DNA from: an uncultured Phascolarctobacterium sp.
GTDB taxonomy: Bacteria; Bacillota; Negativicutes; Acidaminococcales; Acidaminococcaceae
Direction of reading: 5' to 3'
Length of the DNA stretch: 8,135 bases
Assembly (NCBI GenBank): GCA_946002345.1
Contig: CAMFZA010000069.1
Coordinates: 1 to 8,135, forward strand
The notes under the pieces are model-generated. The model saw only the letters and a program-made list of their open reading frames with translations. It made no database searches and had not been told where the DNA came from. Each line of letters starts with the position of its first letter. The first letter of the stretch is position 1. Position numbers and translations under genes: made by a program. Positions 1 through 6,656 of this stretch are shown here, piece after piece.

Positions 1-673
1 TTGTGGTGCGTTGTTCGGCGACTCGGGCGCGCTGGGAATGCTTTCCTTCTTCCTGTTGGGTGTGATTGTGGCAGTACTCACAGGAATGCTTTTGAATAGC
101 TTTGTCTTCAGTGGTAAGCCCGTGCCCTTTGTTATGGAGCTTCCTGCCTACCGCATGCCCACCGGTCGCAGCATTTTGATGCACATGTGGGAAAAAGCAG
201 AGGATTTTATTCACAAGGCCTTTACTGTAATCTTTATGGCTAGCATCATCGTGTGGTTCCTGCAAAATTTCAGTGCCCAATTCTACATGGTGCACAGTGA
301 TGCCAGCATTATTGCTAATATAGGTAAAATAACTGCTCCTATTTTCGCTCCCTTGGGCTTCGGTGATTGGCGCATGTCCACAGCCCTAATCACGGGCATT
401 ACCGCCAAAGAGGTGGTCATCAGCACCCTATCCGTGCTGGCTGTAGATGCCAACGGCAGTGTAAATCTGCCCAACCTGTTCACCCCCTTGACGGCCTACA
501 CCTTTTTAGTATTCTGCCTACTTTATCCCCCTTGTGTTGCCTCTCTGGCTACCATGCGCAAGGAGCTGGACTCCCGCTCCAGCACCATAGGAATCATTGC
601 CTATGAGCTAGGCATCGCTTGGGTTATGGCCTTCCTGGTGCGGCATATAGGTCTCATGCTAGGCTTTCATTAA
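1..673 (+). CDS. feoB: Ferrous iron transporter FeoB, C-terminal part (5' truncated by window edge)
   Basis: FeoB is the GTPase-coupled inner-membrane Fe(II) permease. Only about the last 223 residues are here. The frame is open from base 2, so the TTG at 11 is internal and not a start. What is visible is the permease half: a hydrophobic helix followed by PFVMELPAYRMPT, then a helix with IVWFLQNFSAQ, then the second gate segment with FAPLGFGDWRM and GITAKEVVISTLSVL, and finally VFCLLYPPCVASLATMRKE and a last membrane helix. These segments and their order are typical of FeoB gate and C-terminal domains. The G domain would lie upstream of the window. The gene ends with TAA at 671-673, directly before a strong terminator, so it is the last gene of its transcript. 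No frame damage is seen. Identification is confident; which FeoB subtype it is cannot be judged without the N-terminus. Confidence 0.95.
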   Translation, partial: CGALFGDSGALGMLSFFLLGVIVAVLTGMLLNSFVFSGKPVPFVMELPAYRMPTGRSILMHMWEKAEDFIHKAFTVIFMASIIVWFLQNFSAQFYMVHSDASIIANIGKITAPIFAPLGFGDWRMSTALITGITAKEVVISTLSVLAVDANGSVNLPNLFTPLTAYTFLVFCLLYPPCVASLATMRKELDSRSSTIGIIAYELGIAWVMAFLVRHIGLMLGFH

Positions 674-677
674 ACAC

Positions 678-732
678 AAAAAGACTGTCGTTGCTCCATC
701 TTTACTACAGGGAGCTGCGACAGTCTTTTTTT
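678..732. terminator. Strong, probably bidirectional Rho-independent terminator
   Basis: A perfect 13-bp stem (678-690 with 718-730) is extended inward by GCTCC/GGAGC (693-697 with 711-715) and ends in a run of T on the plus strand. The outer arm begins with A residues, so the minus strand also reads stem plus T-run. It lies five bases after the feoB stop codon and downstream of the minus-strand gene ending at 794, so it can serve both converging genes. Bases 733-793 between this terminator and that gene hold nothing recognisable. Confidence 0.9.
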
Positions 733-793
733 AGCTTTTCTTCATTTAGCTTACCCATCAGATAAAGCAGCTACCTATTCTTTGAACTAGACT

Positions 794-1897
794 TTATTTG
801 CGAAAGCTACTTTTTCTGGTACGCCAAATAAGCTCTATGGGTAAATTGGAGGCACCGGGTGGGGACCAAATAAAGCTGTATTGGCCACTCTATAGCCTAC
901 CCAGCTCCACCGCTTCCTCCACTGTTTCACCCAAGCATAAATCATACTCCGGCAAAGCAATTAGCTGGCGCTGGCCCTCGTGCTCCAAAACACCATAGCC
1001 AGCAAAATAACCCCCAATAGGGTTCAAAATAAAGCTTAGGGGTCGCTCGCTAGCTACAGTGAAATTAACCTTATAGATAACTCCATAATTGCCATAGTTT
1101 TCCGCCGGTAAGCCGGTGGTTTTATCCACACCCTTAATGTAACCTTCAGCGTCTGTGCCGGCTAACTTGAGTTTCACGGGCTTGTCACCTGTAATGGTTT
1201 GCTTTAGAGTGTATTCCCAATCACTTTTAGCAAAGGTCCCCCGCAGCGGATGCTCATCCATGGGCTGTACCTTGGCACTACTATGAAATAGGTCTAAATC
1301 TGCCTTGGGCTCACACATGAACACACTAAGCAACGCTGGCCGATCCAGCTCCAAATCAATGGTACCCGTAACAAGCTGATTGGTATCCACCAGTATTCCC
1401 CGGCCGCTAAGCAATTCTTGAGAATGACCAAAGCCCAGACTACCACTTTTTTGCACTTGACCTGTAGGAGCAAAATACTTGCGCTGGGACTCCTTACCTA
1501 CCTCCATATAATTATATCCTGGTCCATCAATACCCTGCTGCACAAGCTTATACTGCACAGGACGCAAGCCATCATTTTGCAGCAGCACAGCAAGCTTTTT
1601 CGTGCCTGCCACCCCATTCACATGATGAAAGAAAAGGCGCACCTTTCCCTGCACCTTGTCCTGATAAAGAATGCCATTTTGATACACCATTTCCGGGCTA
1701 TCAGAAAAAAGCAAAGTAGGGCCAGCGGCTTTAAATTTTGCCTTGGCGGTTACGGCTGCATAATCCTTGGGTATGCTTAAGGGTATTTGGGTTATTCTTA
1801 CAGCAGGGGCAGCTTCAGCAGAGACCCATATACCGCAGCCAGCGAAAATCCCCAAAGCCAAAGCAGCCATTTTTTTCAGCTTCAACAATTTCATCAC
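794..1897 (-). pseudogene. Secreted protein of unknown function, frame interrupted by an in-frame TAG near the C-terminus
   Basis: The open part codes for 335 residues and stops at TAG (890-892). Reading on in the same frame gives 31 more codons to TAA (794-796). These contain FIWSPPGASNLPIELIW, which looks like the closing strands of the same domain rather than random sequence. The N-terminus has Lys residues, a hydrophobic stretch and a likely signal-peptidase site after AEA (about residue 29). Cys21 in FAGC could instead mark a lipoprotein, though the box is poor. The rest is rich in beta-type sequence (KVRLFFHHVNG, ENYGNYGVIYKVNF), resembling secreted proteins often labelled copper amine oxidase-like in Firmicutes; this rests on memory of sequence style only. 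The start is uncertain: GTG at 1897 and ATG at 1894 overlap the only SD-like AAGGTGA, so TTG codons at 1888 or 1885 are possible. Function unknown; it may be an exported protein with a clipped C-terminus or a decaying gene. Confidence 0.6.
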
Positions 1898-1909
1898 CTT
1901 GCAAATGAT

Positions 1910-1952
1910 AAAACTCCCCCTGGTCCATAATTGGAACGGAGGAGCAGTTTTT
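1910..1952. terminator. GC-rich hairpin with T-runs on both strands, after the transaldolase gene
   Basis: On the minus strand CTCCTCC pairs with GGGGGAG (one wobble), flanked by AAAAC and GTTTT, giving a hairpin followed by four T. The plus strand shows the mirror form with six T. It sits a few bases downstream of the transaldolase stop codon (1957-1959), so termination of that gene is likely. It also lies only about 13 bases ahead of the next minus-strand gene, so it could act as a leader hairpin for that gene instead. Confidence 0.5.
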
Positions 1953-1978
1953 TATATTATTTTAAAGAGTTTTGATAA
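1951..1978 (-). promoter_or_regulatory. Weak candidate promoter for the secreted-protein gene ending at 794
   Basis: On the minus strand TTATCA (1978-1973) is separated by 16 bases from TATAAA (1956-1951). It overlaps the last codons of the transaldolase gene. It is offered because the hairpin at 1910-1952 would otherwise cut the downstream gene off from any promoter. The -35 match is modest, so this is a guess. Confidence 0.25.
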
Positions 1979-2601
1979 TCAGCTATGAATTGAGCCAAGC
2001 CCTTATCAGTCAGCTGATGATTAATCATTTGTGCTAAAACCTTGGTCGGAATGGTAGCGATTTGGCAACCAGTGAGCATAACCTTCTCCACATGCTCAAT
2101 GTTACGAATGCTGGCAGCAATAACCTCAGTTTCAATGCCATAAAGCTTGAAAGCCTTCACAATATTATCCACCAGTTTTACACCATCTTGACCAATATCA
2201 TCCAAACGACCGATGAAGGGGCTAACGAATGTAGCGCCTGCACGAGCAGCCAAAAGAGCTTGGGACATGCTAAACACCAAGGTTACATTGGTTTTGATGC
2301 CTTCAGCACTCAAAATCTTGACAGCCTTAAGACCTTCGGGGATGCAGGGAATTTTAATTACCACATTGGAGGCAATCTTTGCCAGCTTGCGAGCTTCCTC
2401 CACCATGCCAGTGCACTCGGTGCTAATAACCTCAGCACTAACAGGGCCGCTTACCAGCGCCGCGATTTCAGGAATAACCTCGGCCTGAGTACGACCGCTC
2501 TTGGCAATCAGGCTCGGATTGGTGGTAACGCCATACACTACGCCCCAATCCACATATTGTTTAATCTCTTCCACATTGGCAGTATCCATAAAAATTTTCA
2601 T
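1957..2601 (-). CDS. tal: Small (TalC-type) transaldolase
   Basis: The 214-residue protein belongs to the short transaldolase / fructose-6-phosphate aldolase family, class I TIM-barrel aldolases that move a dihydroxyacetone unit between sugar phosphates in the non-oxidative pentose phosphate pathway. It opens with [13 protein letters not shown], has [13 protein letters not shown] (residues 22-34), the Schiff-base lysine in VVIKIP (Lys83), TNVTLVFS (104-111), [17 protein letters not shown] (119-135) and IIAAS-like AASIRN. Two residues point to transaldolase rather than fructose-6-phosphate aldolase: Glu57 in SAEVIS, where FSA has Gln, and Phe129 in SPFIGR, where FSA has Tyr. Length matches the family. 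The start is supported by AGGGAG about seven bases upstream. The gap to the upstream secreted-protein gene is 49 bases with no terminator, so co-transcription is possible. Family certain; the substrate assignment is inferred from the two residues. Confidence 0.9.
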   Translation of the reverse strand: MKIFMDTANVEEIKQYVDWGVVYGVTTNPSLIAKSGRTQAEVIPEIAALVSGPVSAEVISTECTGMVEEARKLAKIASNVVIKIPCIPEGLKAVKILSAEGIKTNVTLVFSMSQALLAARAGATFVSPFIGRLDDIGQDGVKLVDNIVKAFKLYGIETEVIAASIRNIEHVEKVMLTGCQIATIPTKVLAQMINHQLTDKGLAQFIADYQNSLK

Positions 2602-2650
2602 ACTTATCTCTCCCTAAATATTAAATCTTATCATCACTATATTCTAAAAC

Positions 2651-3403
2651 TTATTTTAATATAACAACCTTTTCCGCATTGGTCTGGCCGGGCAGGCTCA
2701 TGGTCATTACACTGCTCCACAAGAGCAGCTTATCCCCAGCCTTAATGCTCGCGTAATCCTCGCAAGCATGCTTATCAATCCGGGCAATAACATCATTAGT
2801 GCTGTTCAGCACCCTAATGCAGCTACCGTCAGCAGCCTTCTGCACCTGGTCCACCACAAAATACTGGGGCACCTGCTCCTTGCGCACATCACCAATAACC
2901 AAGGCAAAGGCCTGAGCCTGAGGTGGCAGGCTACGGGTCATGCGTGCCGAATAATAAACAGTCACCTTCTGTCCTACCTTTAACTCCTTAGCGCTGCGTA
3001 GCTTTCCCTTGGCACCCTTGATGGTATAGGTGTCCTCGTTCACCAAAGCCGCCACGCTTTCTTGCTCTGCACCACGAATCGTGATCCTGTTATCCTTGAT
3101 TTCGGTGATCGTGCCATACAGGCGCAGCATGGAGGGAGCACGCATTTTATCCCAATCAATATTAAAGGCTTCCCAGCCACCCCTTTGAGGTCGGCAGTTA
3201 ACTTGGCCCAAAACGCCTCTGTCCCGGTATGCCTGCCCACAAGCAGCAGGTCTTGCTGCGCAATCGCCTGAGGCATAAGCTTCGCAAACAGCTCTATGAC
3301 CTCCAGCATGATGCGCTCCAGCCTCAGCGCCAGAATTCAGCACAACACCACCTAATGCCAGCATACACCCCAACACCATGGTTATTTTCTGTAAACGCTT
3401 CAT
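2651..3403 (-). CDS. Secreted protein with two tandem related domains, function unknown
   Basis: The 250-residue protein starts with a clear signal peptide (KR, hydrophobic core, likely cleavage after AEA near residue 28). A Cys-rich stretch follows (Cys40, 48, 55, 70), with many His, Gly and Arg. Then come two domains of similar plan, about residues 93-170 and 180-249. Each runs from a beta-rich start (LYGTITEIKDNRITIRG; FVVDQVQKAADG) through an AKELKVGQKV or ASIKAGDKL turn to a matching end: SARMTRSLPPQAQAFALVI and SSVMTMSLPGQTNAEKVVI. The layout suggests small OB-like barrels, an inference from pattern only. It probably acts outside the membrane. The start is fixed by GGAGGT seven bases upstream. 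A terminator and a palindromic promoter region lie directly upstream, so it begins its own transcript, perhaps with the transaldolase gene. I do not recognise a named family. Confidence 0.8.
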   Translation of the reverse strand: MKRLQKITMVLGCMLALGGVVLNSGAEAGAHHAGGHRAVCEAYASGDCAARPAACGQAYRDRGVLGQVNCRPQRGGWEAFNIDWDKMRAPSMLRLYGTITEIKDNRITIRGAEQESVAALVNEDTYTIKGAKGKLRSAKELKVGQKVTVYYSARMTRSLPPQAQAFALVIGDVRKEQVPQYFVVDQVQKAADGSCIRVLNSTNDVIARIDKHACEDYASIKAGDKLLLWSSVMTMSLPGQTNAEKVVILK

Positions 3404-3427
3404 AATTCGTACCTCCAGATCGTCTAT

Positions 3428-3458
3428 TTTATACTAGTATAACAAATACTTATGGCAA
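3428..3458 (-). promoter_or_regulatory. Candidate promoter with a 14-bp perfect palindrome
   Basis: On the minus strand TTGCCA (3458-3453) can serve as -35, with TAGTAT (3436-3431, spacer 16) or TATAAA (3433-3428, spacer 19) as -10. Bases 3429-3442 form a perfect palindrome, TTATACTAGTATAA, lying over the -10 candidates, which is where a repressor would bind. The element serves the secreted-protein gene starting at 3403. Promoter moderately likely; the operator role is inference, since AT-rich -10 regions form short palindromes by chance. Confidence 0.45.
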
Positions 3459-3485
3459 AAATATGACGAAAGGGAAGCTCGTCAT
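3457..3485 (-). terminator. Terminator of the M20 hydrolase operon, overlapping its stop codon
   Basis: On the minus strand ATGACGA (3485-3479) pairs perfectly with TCGTCAT (3469-3463) around a 9-base loop. After one A come five T (3461-3457). The first stem base is the last base of the gene's TGA stop. The T-run leads straight into the -35 of the next promoter. The stem is short (7 bp), so efficiency may be moderate. Confidence 0.65.
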
Positions 3486-4786
3486 CATTTATTTGTGAAA
3501 TGAATTGCCACCTCGGCTAAAGTAGCAGCAGCCTTCCACAAGCAATCCTCGTTGAAATCAAAATGACTGTTGTGGTGTCCTGCGGCAATCTTTGTACCGT
3601 ACATCATATACAAAGCGCGACCGCCCCTTTGCTGTACTCGCTCCATGAAATAGCCGCAGTCCTCACTGCCACCCATATCCACATATTCGGAAACCTCGTC
3701 ATAATGGCATTTAGCCTTAGCCAACTCTGCTACCTCATGACCAAGCTCTGCATCGGGCAGGCAGGCCGGAGCTCCACCAGCCATGGTTACCTTTAACTCC
3801 ACATCGTACATAGCAGCACAGGCAGCAAGCATACGGCGAGCCTCACTCACCATAAAATTGTTGATTTCTGTGGTTGCACCACGGGTTTCCAGCTTCAGAG
3901 AAGCAATATCCGGCACCACATTGCGTCCGGTGCCAGCATTCAAAACGCCCACATTGATGCGGCTGGATCCTTGGCTGTGGCGGGAAATAGTGTTCAAGGA
4001 AATTGCTGCCTGACAAGCTGCTAAAAGAGCATTTTTACCCTGCTCCGGTGCTGCGCCTGCATGGGCAGACACACCCTTGAATTCAGCGTCCAGCTTGGTA
4101 GTAGCCAAAAAGCCGTCGGTCATGGTAATCAAAGCATTATCGGTAGTAGCCTTAAAGCCAATATGACCACCAAAGAGATAGTCCACGTCGTCCACTACCC
4201 CGGCATTCACCATGGCATAAGCACCACGAACGCCTTCCTCCGCCGGCTGGAAAATCAGCTTAATAGTACCGGCTAACTCGTCCTTATGGGCAGCAATCAG
4301 CTTAGCGGTGGCCAAGCCAATGGTTACATGGCCATCATGACCGCAGGCATGCATAGCGTTCTTGTGGCAGGAGGCAAAGCCCTCAGCAGTGGGGCGATGG
4401 GCATCACCCTTGTCCTCCTCCACATCATTGCAATCCATATCAAAACGGAAGGCCACAGTTTTACCTGCCTTGCCGGTTTTGAGCACGGCCACAATGCCAG
4501 TTTTGCCACCGGCCATTTTGCCTACCAGCTCCGGATCAGCACCCTCGCTGATGGCACGCTCCATATAAGCAGCCAAATCAGCCTGACTGGGTACACCCAT
4601 CATGTATTCTTCGTTCACTACAGCAGCGCCAAAGCTAACCTCATAGCCCAAGCTCTCTAATTCCTTAATAATCATGCTAGCAGTACGGAACTCTGTCCAG
4701 CCTGTTTCCGGATGCTGATGCAGATTTCTGCGACGAGCAACCATTTCTTCACGCAGACCCTGAGCCTGCTCCCAAATTGTAGTCAT
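3485..4786 (-). CDS. AbgA-like M20 family metallo-amidohydrolase
   Basis: The 433-residue cytoplasmic enzyme belongs to peptidase family M20 (amidohydrolase subgroup) and most resembles AbgA, one subunit of the p-aminobenzoyl-glutamate hydrolase that splits folate breakdown products. Shared features run along the whole length: HPETGWTEFRTA near residue 25, GYEVSFGAAVVNEEYMMG (48-64), GGKTGIVA, AFRFDMDCND, then the metal site HACGHDGH (146-153), the catalytic Glu pair in QPAEEG (183-184), HIG (208-210), the lid-domain AHAGAAPEQGKNALLAA, GTGRNVVP, and AGHHNSHFDF (402-411) with the last metal-binding His. Length equals that of E. coli AbgA. The partner subunit AbgB is not in the window, so the substrate may differ; N-acyl amino acids or other aminoacyl amides are possible. 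SD GAGGG precedes the ATG. It follows the zinc-ribbon gene by 16 bases, an operon. It ends TGATGA inside its own terminator. Confidence 0.88.
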   Translation of the reverse strand: MTTIWEQAQGLREEMVARRRNLHQHPETGWTEFRTASMIIKELESLGYEVSFGAAVVNEEYMMGVPSQADLAAYMERAISEGADPELVGKMAGGKTGIVAVLKTGKAGKTVAFRFDMDCNDVEEDKGDAHRPTAEGFASCHKNAMHACGHDGHVTIGLATAKLIAAHKDELAGTIKLIFQPAEEGVRGAYAMVNAGVVDDVDYLFGGHIGFKATTDNALITMTDGFLATTKLDAEFKGVSAHAGAAPEQGKNALLAACQAAISLNTISRHSQGSSRINVGVLNAGTGRNVVPDIASLKLETRGATTEINNFMVSEARRMLAACAAMYDVELKVTMAGGAPACLPDAELGHEVAELAKAKCHYDEVSEYVDMGGSEDCGYFMERVQQRGGRALYMMYGTKIAAGHHNSHFDFNEDCLWKAAATLAEVAIHFTNK

Positions 4787-4802
4787 ATTGTTTCCCTCAC
4801 TT

Positions 4803-4997
4803 TTAAAATAACACGGTTTGTTCGCTGTCCACAGGCAGAAAAACCTCCACTGATGGCCGTTTGCGGTTCTTATTAGTCACCCACAGGCCACAGCAGGGAC
4901 AGCTTATTGCAGCAGTTGGCAGCGCCCAAGCCAGATGCTTCCCACAGTTAGGACAAATAAATACCACCTGCAAAGGCCCCTGTTCTTTCTTTTTCAT
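4803..4997 (-). CDS. Small zinc-ribbon protein, 64 residues
   Basis: I choose the ATG at 4997-4995 because GGGAGGT sits at the ideal distance in front of it. A longer frame opens at 5057 but would start within the promoter -35 and lacks an SD. The protein begins MKKKEQG and carries two knuckles, ICPNCGK and ISCPCCGLW, about 18 residues apart, a standard two-CxxC zinc ribbon. A basic NKNRKR patch follows and then a short acidic tail. Such proteins bind nucleic acids or serve as metal-structured adaptors; nothing here tells which. It is the first gene of an operon with the AbgA-like hydrolase, so a link to that enzyme is possible but unproven. Confidence 0.75.
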   Translation of the reverse strand: MKKKEQGPLQVVFICPNCGKHLAWALPTAAISCPCCGLWVTNKNRKRPSVEVFLPVDSEQTVLF

Positions 4998-5028
4998 TGC
5001 GCCACCTCCCGCATGAATACGACTCTTA

Positions 5029-5057
5029 ATTATATCACACCTTCTTTTAACAGGCAA
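5029..5057 (-). promoter_or_regulatory. Sigma-70 type promoter for the zinc-ribbon/hydrolase operon
   Basis: On the minus strand TTGCCT (5057-5052), a 17-base spacer and a perfect TATAAT (5034-5029). Transcription would start near 5022, leaving a short leader before the GGGAGGT ribosome site. It is divergent from the plus-strand promoter at 5109-5117. Confidence 0.8.
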
Positions 5058-5108
5058 AGTAAAAGAAAGTTAATTATTGCGTAAGCTAGAGCATTTTCCT
5101 TAAAAATG

Positions 5109-5117
5109 TGATAGAAT
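5109..5117 (+). promoter_or_regulatory. Extended -10 promoter candidate for the hypothetical gene at 5185
   Basis: TGA followed directly by TAGAAT (5112-5117) makes an extended -10. No good -35 stands 16-18 bases upstream, which an extended -10 can tolerate. Transcription would start near 5124, giving a leader of about 60 bases that includes the SD and hairpin described next. Confidence 0.5.
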
Positions 5118-5137
5118 AAGCTTATCTAAAGAAAAGT

Positions 5138-5172
5138 GAGGTGAAGGGGCGGCGGACTAAAATGTCTGCGCC
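5138..5172 (+). promoter_or_regulatory. Strong SD followed by a hairpin, far upstream of the start codon
   Basis: GAGGTGA (5138-5144) is a very good anti-SD match, yet it lies about 40 bases before the ATG at 5185. Between them GGCGGCGGAC (5148-5157) pairs with GTCTGCGCC (5164-5172), nine pairs with one bulged G and one wobble, around a 6-base loop. If folded, the hairpin would bring the SD to about 16 unpaired bases from the ATG. No in-frame start exists closer: the frame has TAA at 5158-5160. The arrangement is seen in the sequence; its function is inference. Confidence 0.4.
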
Positions 5173-5184
5173 ACGCAAAGCATT

Positions 5185-5490
5185 ATGCTTACTGCTGTTG
5201 ATTTTGAAAAGCTGGGCTTTTGGGAGGATGATACCCCAGAAGAAAATATTACTGTTTATGGCATGGACTTTGGAACTGATTATGTTATGTTGACGGATGA
5301 TTTAGGTAAAACCCCCGTTGACGAGAAAAAGTTTCTTGTAGTTGCTGCCTATGATGATGCTGACTGCTTTTTATGGGGTGTGGAACTGAAAAACTTTGCC
5401 GCCTTGAAGGAACTCTGCAGTAAACATGCCGCTGGCAGCGCCGAGCTATTGGAAGCACTGCGCACCTACAAGCTGCCCAAGGATAAATAG
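5185..5490 (+). CDS. Hypothetical acidic protein, 101 residues
   Basis: I do not recognise the family. The protein is small, soluble and acidic, with no signal peptide or membrane helix. It has MLTAVDFEKLGFWEDD, then ENITVYGMDFGTDYVMLTDD, then a beta-rich FLVVAAYDDADCFLWGVEL and a helical end with ALKELCSKH and LLEALRTYKL. Composition and codon use look like a genuine protein: alternating hydrophobic and acidic residues and no low-complexity tract. The ATG at 5185 is the only plausible in-frame start, since a TAA stands at 5158-5160, but it has no SD at normal distance (see the preceding element). It ends with TAG; 13 further in-frame codons to TGA do not look conserved. It is monocistronic, facing holA across a bidirectional terminator. 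Real gene likely; function unknown. Confidence 0.75.
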   Translation: MLTAVDFEKLGFWEDDTPEENITVYGMDFGTDYVMLTDDLGKTPVDEKKFLVVAAYDDADCFLWGVELKNFAALKELCSKHAAGSAELLEALRTYKLPKDK

Positions 5491-5542
5491 GCTCCTGCCC
5501 TGCTCGGGGCTCTCCAGCATGAGTTAAAGTGAATATGGTCAA

Positions 5543-5584
5543 AAAAAGCTGTAGTCAGGCCCTCAAGCCAAACTACAGCTTTTT
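5543..5584. terminator. Bidirectional Rho-independent terminator between convergent genes
   Basis: A perfect 13-bp stem (5543-5555 with 5572-5584, core AGCTGTAGT/ACTACAGCT) has A-run and T-run flanks on both sides. Transcripts from either direction meet a hairpin plus U-tract: five T on the plus strand and seven on the minus. It lies between the hypothetical gene ending at 5490 and holA ending at 5591. Confidence 0.9.
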
Positions 5585-5590
5585 CATATT

Positions 5591-6637
5591 TTACCTTTGA
5601 TAGAGCAGGGAAACTAAAATTTCCTCCAGGCGAGCATAATCACGTCCACCCTTACGCAAATCAATATTCAGCTGAGCCAAGGCCAGCAAAGCCTGGGTCA
5701 GGGACTGGGTAGAAAAACCTCGTACTTCTCGTTGTAGACTCTTCGCCACATAAGGGTTCAGCTTCATTTCTGCCAAAATGCCCTTATAGTCAAAGCCCTT
5801 ACCTGCCAGTTCCAGATACTGCAGCATCTGACGCAGCTTAAAGGTTATTAAGGCACAGAGGGGTAACACATTGGTGCCCTTCTTCTTTTCCGCAGCCATA
5901 AGGCTCAAAACCTCTGCCAGATTACGCTTAGACAAAGCATTGAGGATGGCAAAGCTGGAGGCTTCCGGCAAGGCAGCAAAAATTGCATCCACATCCTCAG
6001 CTGTCCACAGCTTTCTGGCACCAGCGTATACAGCCAATTTGGCAATCTCCTGCTGTAAAAGCTTGAGGGGCACCTTGTCCACCGGTTGCAGATATTCCAT
6101 GATCCGCCCCACCGCCTCAAACTGCCATTTGGCGCCATACTCCCGGGCCTGCTCCTCCAGCCAAGGTGACAGATTGTTCAATTTGATGCTATTGCACTCG
6201 CACATCAGGGCTTGCTTTTTCAGTGCTTTAAAAAGCTTGGTCCGTTTATCCAGCTTGCTGGCATTCACCAGTACAGTACAATAATCGGGTAAATCACTTA
6301 ATATGTCTGCCAGCTTATCCAGCTGTTGTTTTCTATTCTCACTTTCTGCCTTAGACGTCAAAAGCTTTTCATCCTGCACGATAACTAATGACTGCCCACA
6401 AAAAAAGGGATAGGTATTAATGGCAGCTGCCAGCTGATTCAAATCCGTGTCCTTCTCAAAAACCTGCACTTCCCGATCAGCTAACTCCACATCCTTAAAG
6501 ATGCACTCAGGCAAAGCCTGTACAATTTGCTGCCTGTAATAGTCCTCTTCTCCAAAAACAACCACCAGTCTGCTATTTCCCGGCAGTTCCTCGCCCTGCT
6601 GCAATTTATACAGCAGCTCCTCTGCTTTAATATCCAT
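5591..6637 (-). CDS. holA: DNA polymerase III subunit delta
   Basis: This is the clamp-loader wrench subunit: it opens the beta sliding clamp and loads it on primed DNA together with tau/gamma and delta-prime. The 348-residue length is normal. The N-terminal part has RLVVVFGEEDYYRQQIVQ (about residues 23-40), the usual opening of the family, then FEKDTDLNQLAAAINTYPFF and LVIVQDEKLL. The middle shows CTVLVNASKLDKRTKLFKAL, the family's degenerate AAA+ core. The C-terminal helical collar has AEEIDAIF-like AEDVDAIFAALPE, SSFAILNALSKRN, LPLCALITFKLRQMLQYLEL, NPYVAKSLQREVRGFS and the final LNIDLRKGGRDYARLEEILVSLL. The ATG at 6637 has a weak SD (AGG about seven bases upstream). The gap to the adenosyltransferase upstream is 19 bases with no terminator, so the two are one transcript; the link is positional, not functional. 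Confidence 0.93.
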   Translation of the reverse strand: MDIKAEELLYKLQQGEELPGNSRLVVVFGEEDYYRQQIVQALPECIFKDVELADREVQVFEKDTDLNQLAAAINTYPFFCGQSLVIVQDEKLLTSKAESENRKQQLDKLADILSDLPDYCTVLVNASKLDKRTKLFKALKKQALMCECNSIKLNNLSPWLEEQAREYGAKWQFEAVGRIMEYLQPVDKVPLKLLQQEIAKLAVYAGARKLWTAEDVDAIFAALPEASSFAILNALSKRNLAEVLSLMAAEKKKGTNVLPLCALITFKLRQMLQYLELAGKGFDYKGILAEMKLNPYVAKSLQREVRGFSTQSLTQALLALAQLNIDLRKGGRDYARLEEILVSLLYQR

Positions 6638-6656
6638 GCCACAACCTAAACAATGC

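Noticed and set aside
2062..2664. 200-residue open frame on the plus strand
   Set aside because: It is wholly antisense to the transaldolase and the start of its flank. Its product has low-quality composition, no SD, and no promoter.
5162..5293. 43-codon frame starting at ATG 5162, hydrophobic like a leader peptide
   Set aside because: It overlaps the more convincing 5185 gene in another frame. The SD is 17 bases away and its start codon sits in the hairpin loop; chance is likelier.
5488..5529. Read-through of the TAG ending the hypothetical gene
   Set aside because: The 13 extra codons (to TGA) show no pattern suggesting a domain, and the terminator follows closely, so the TAG is taken as the real end.
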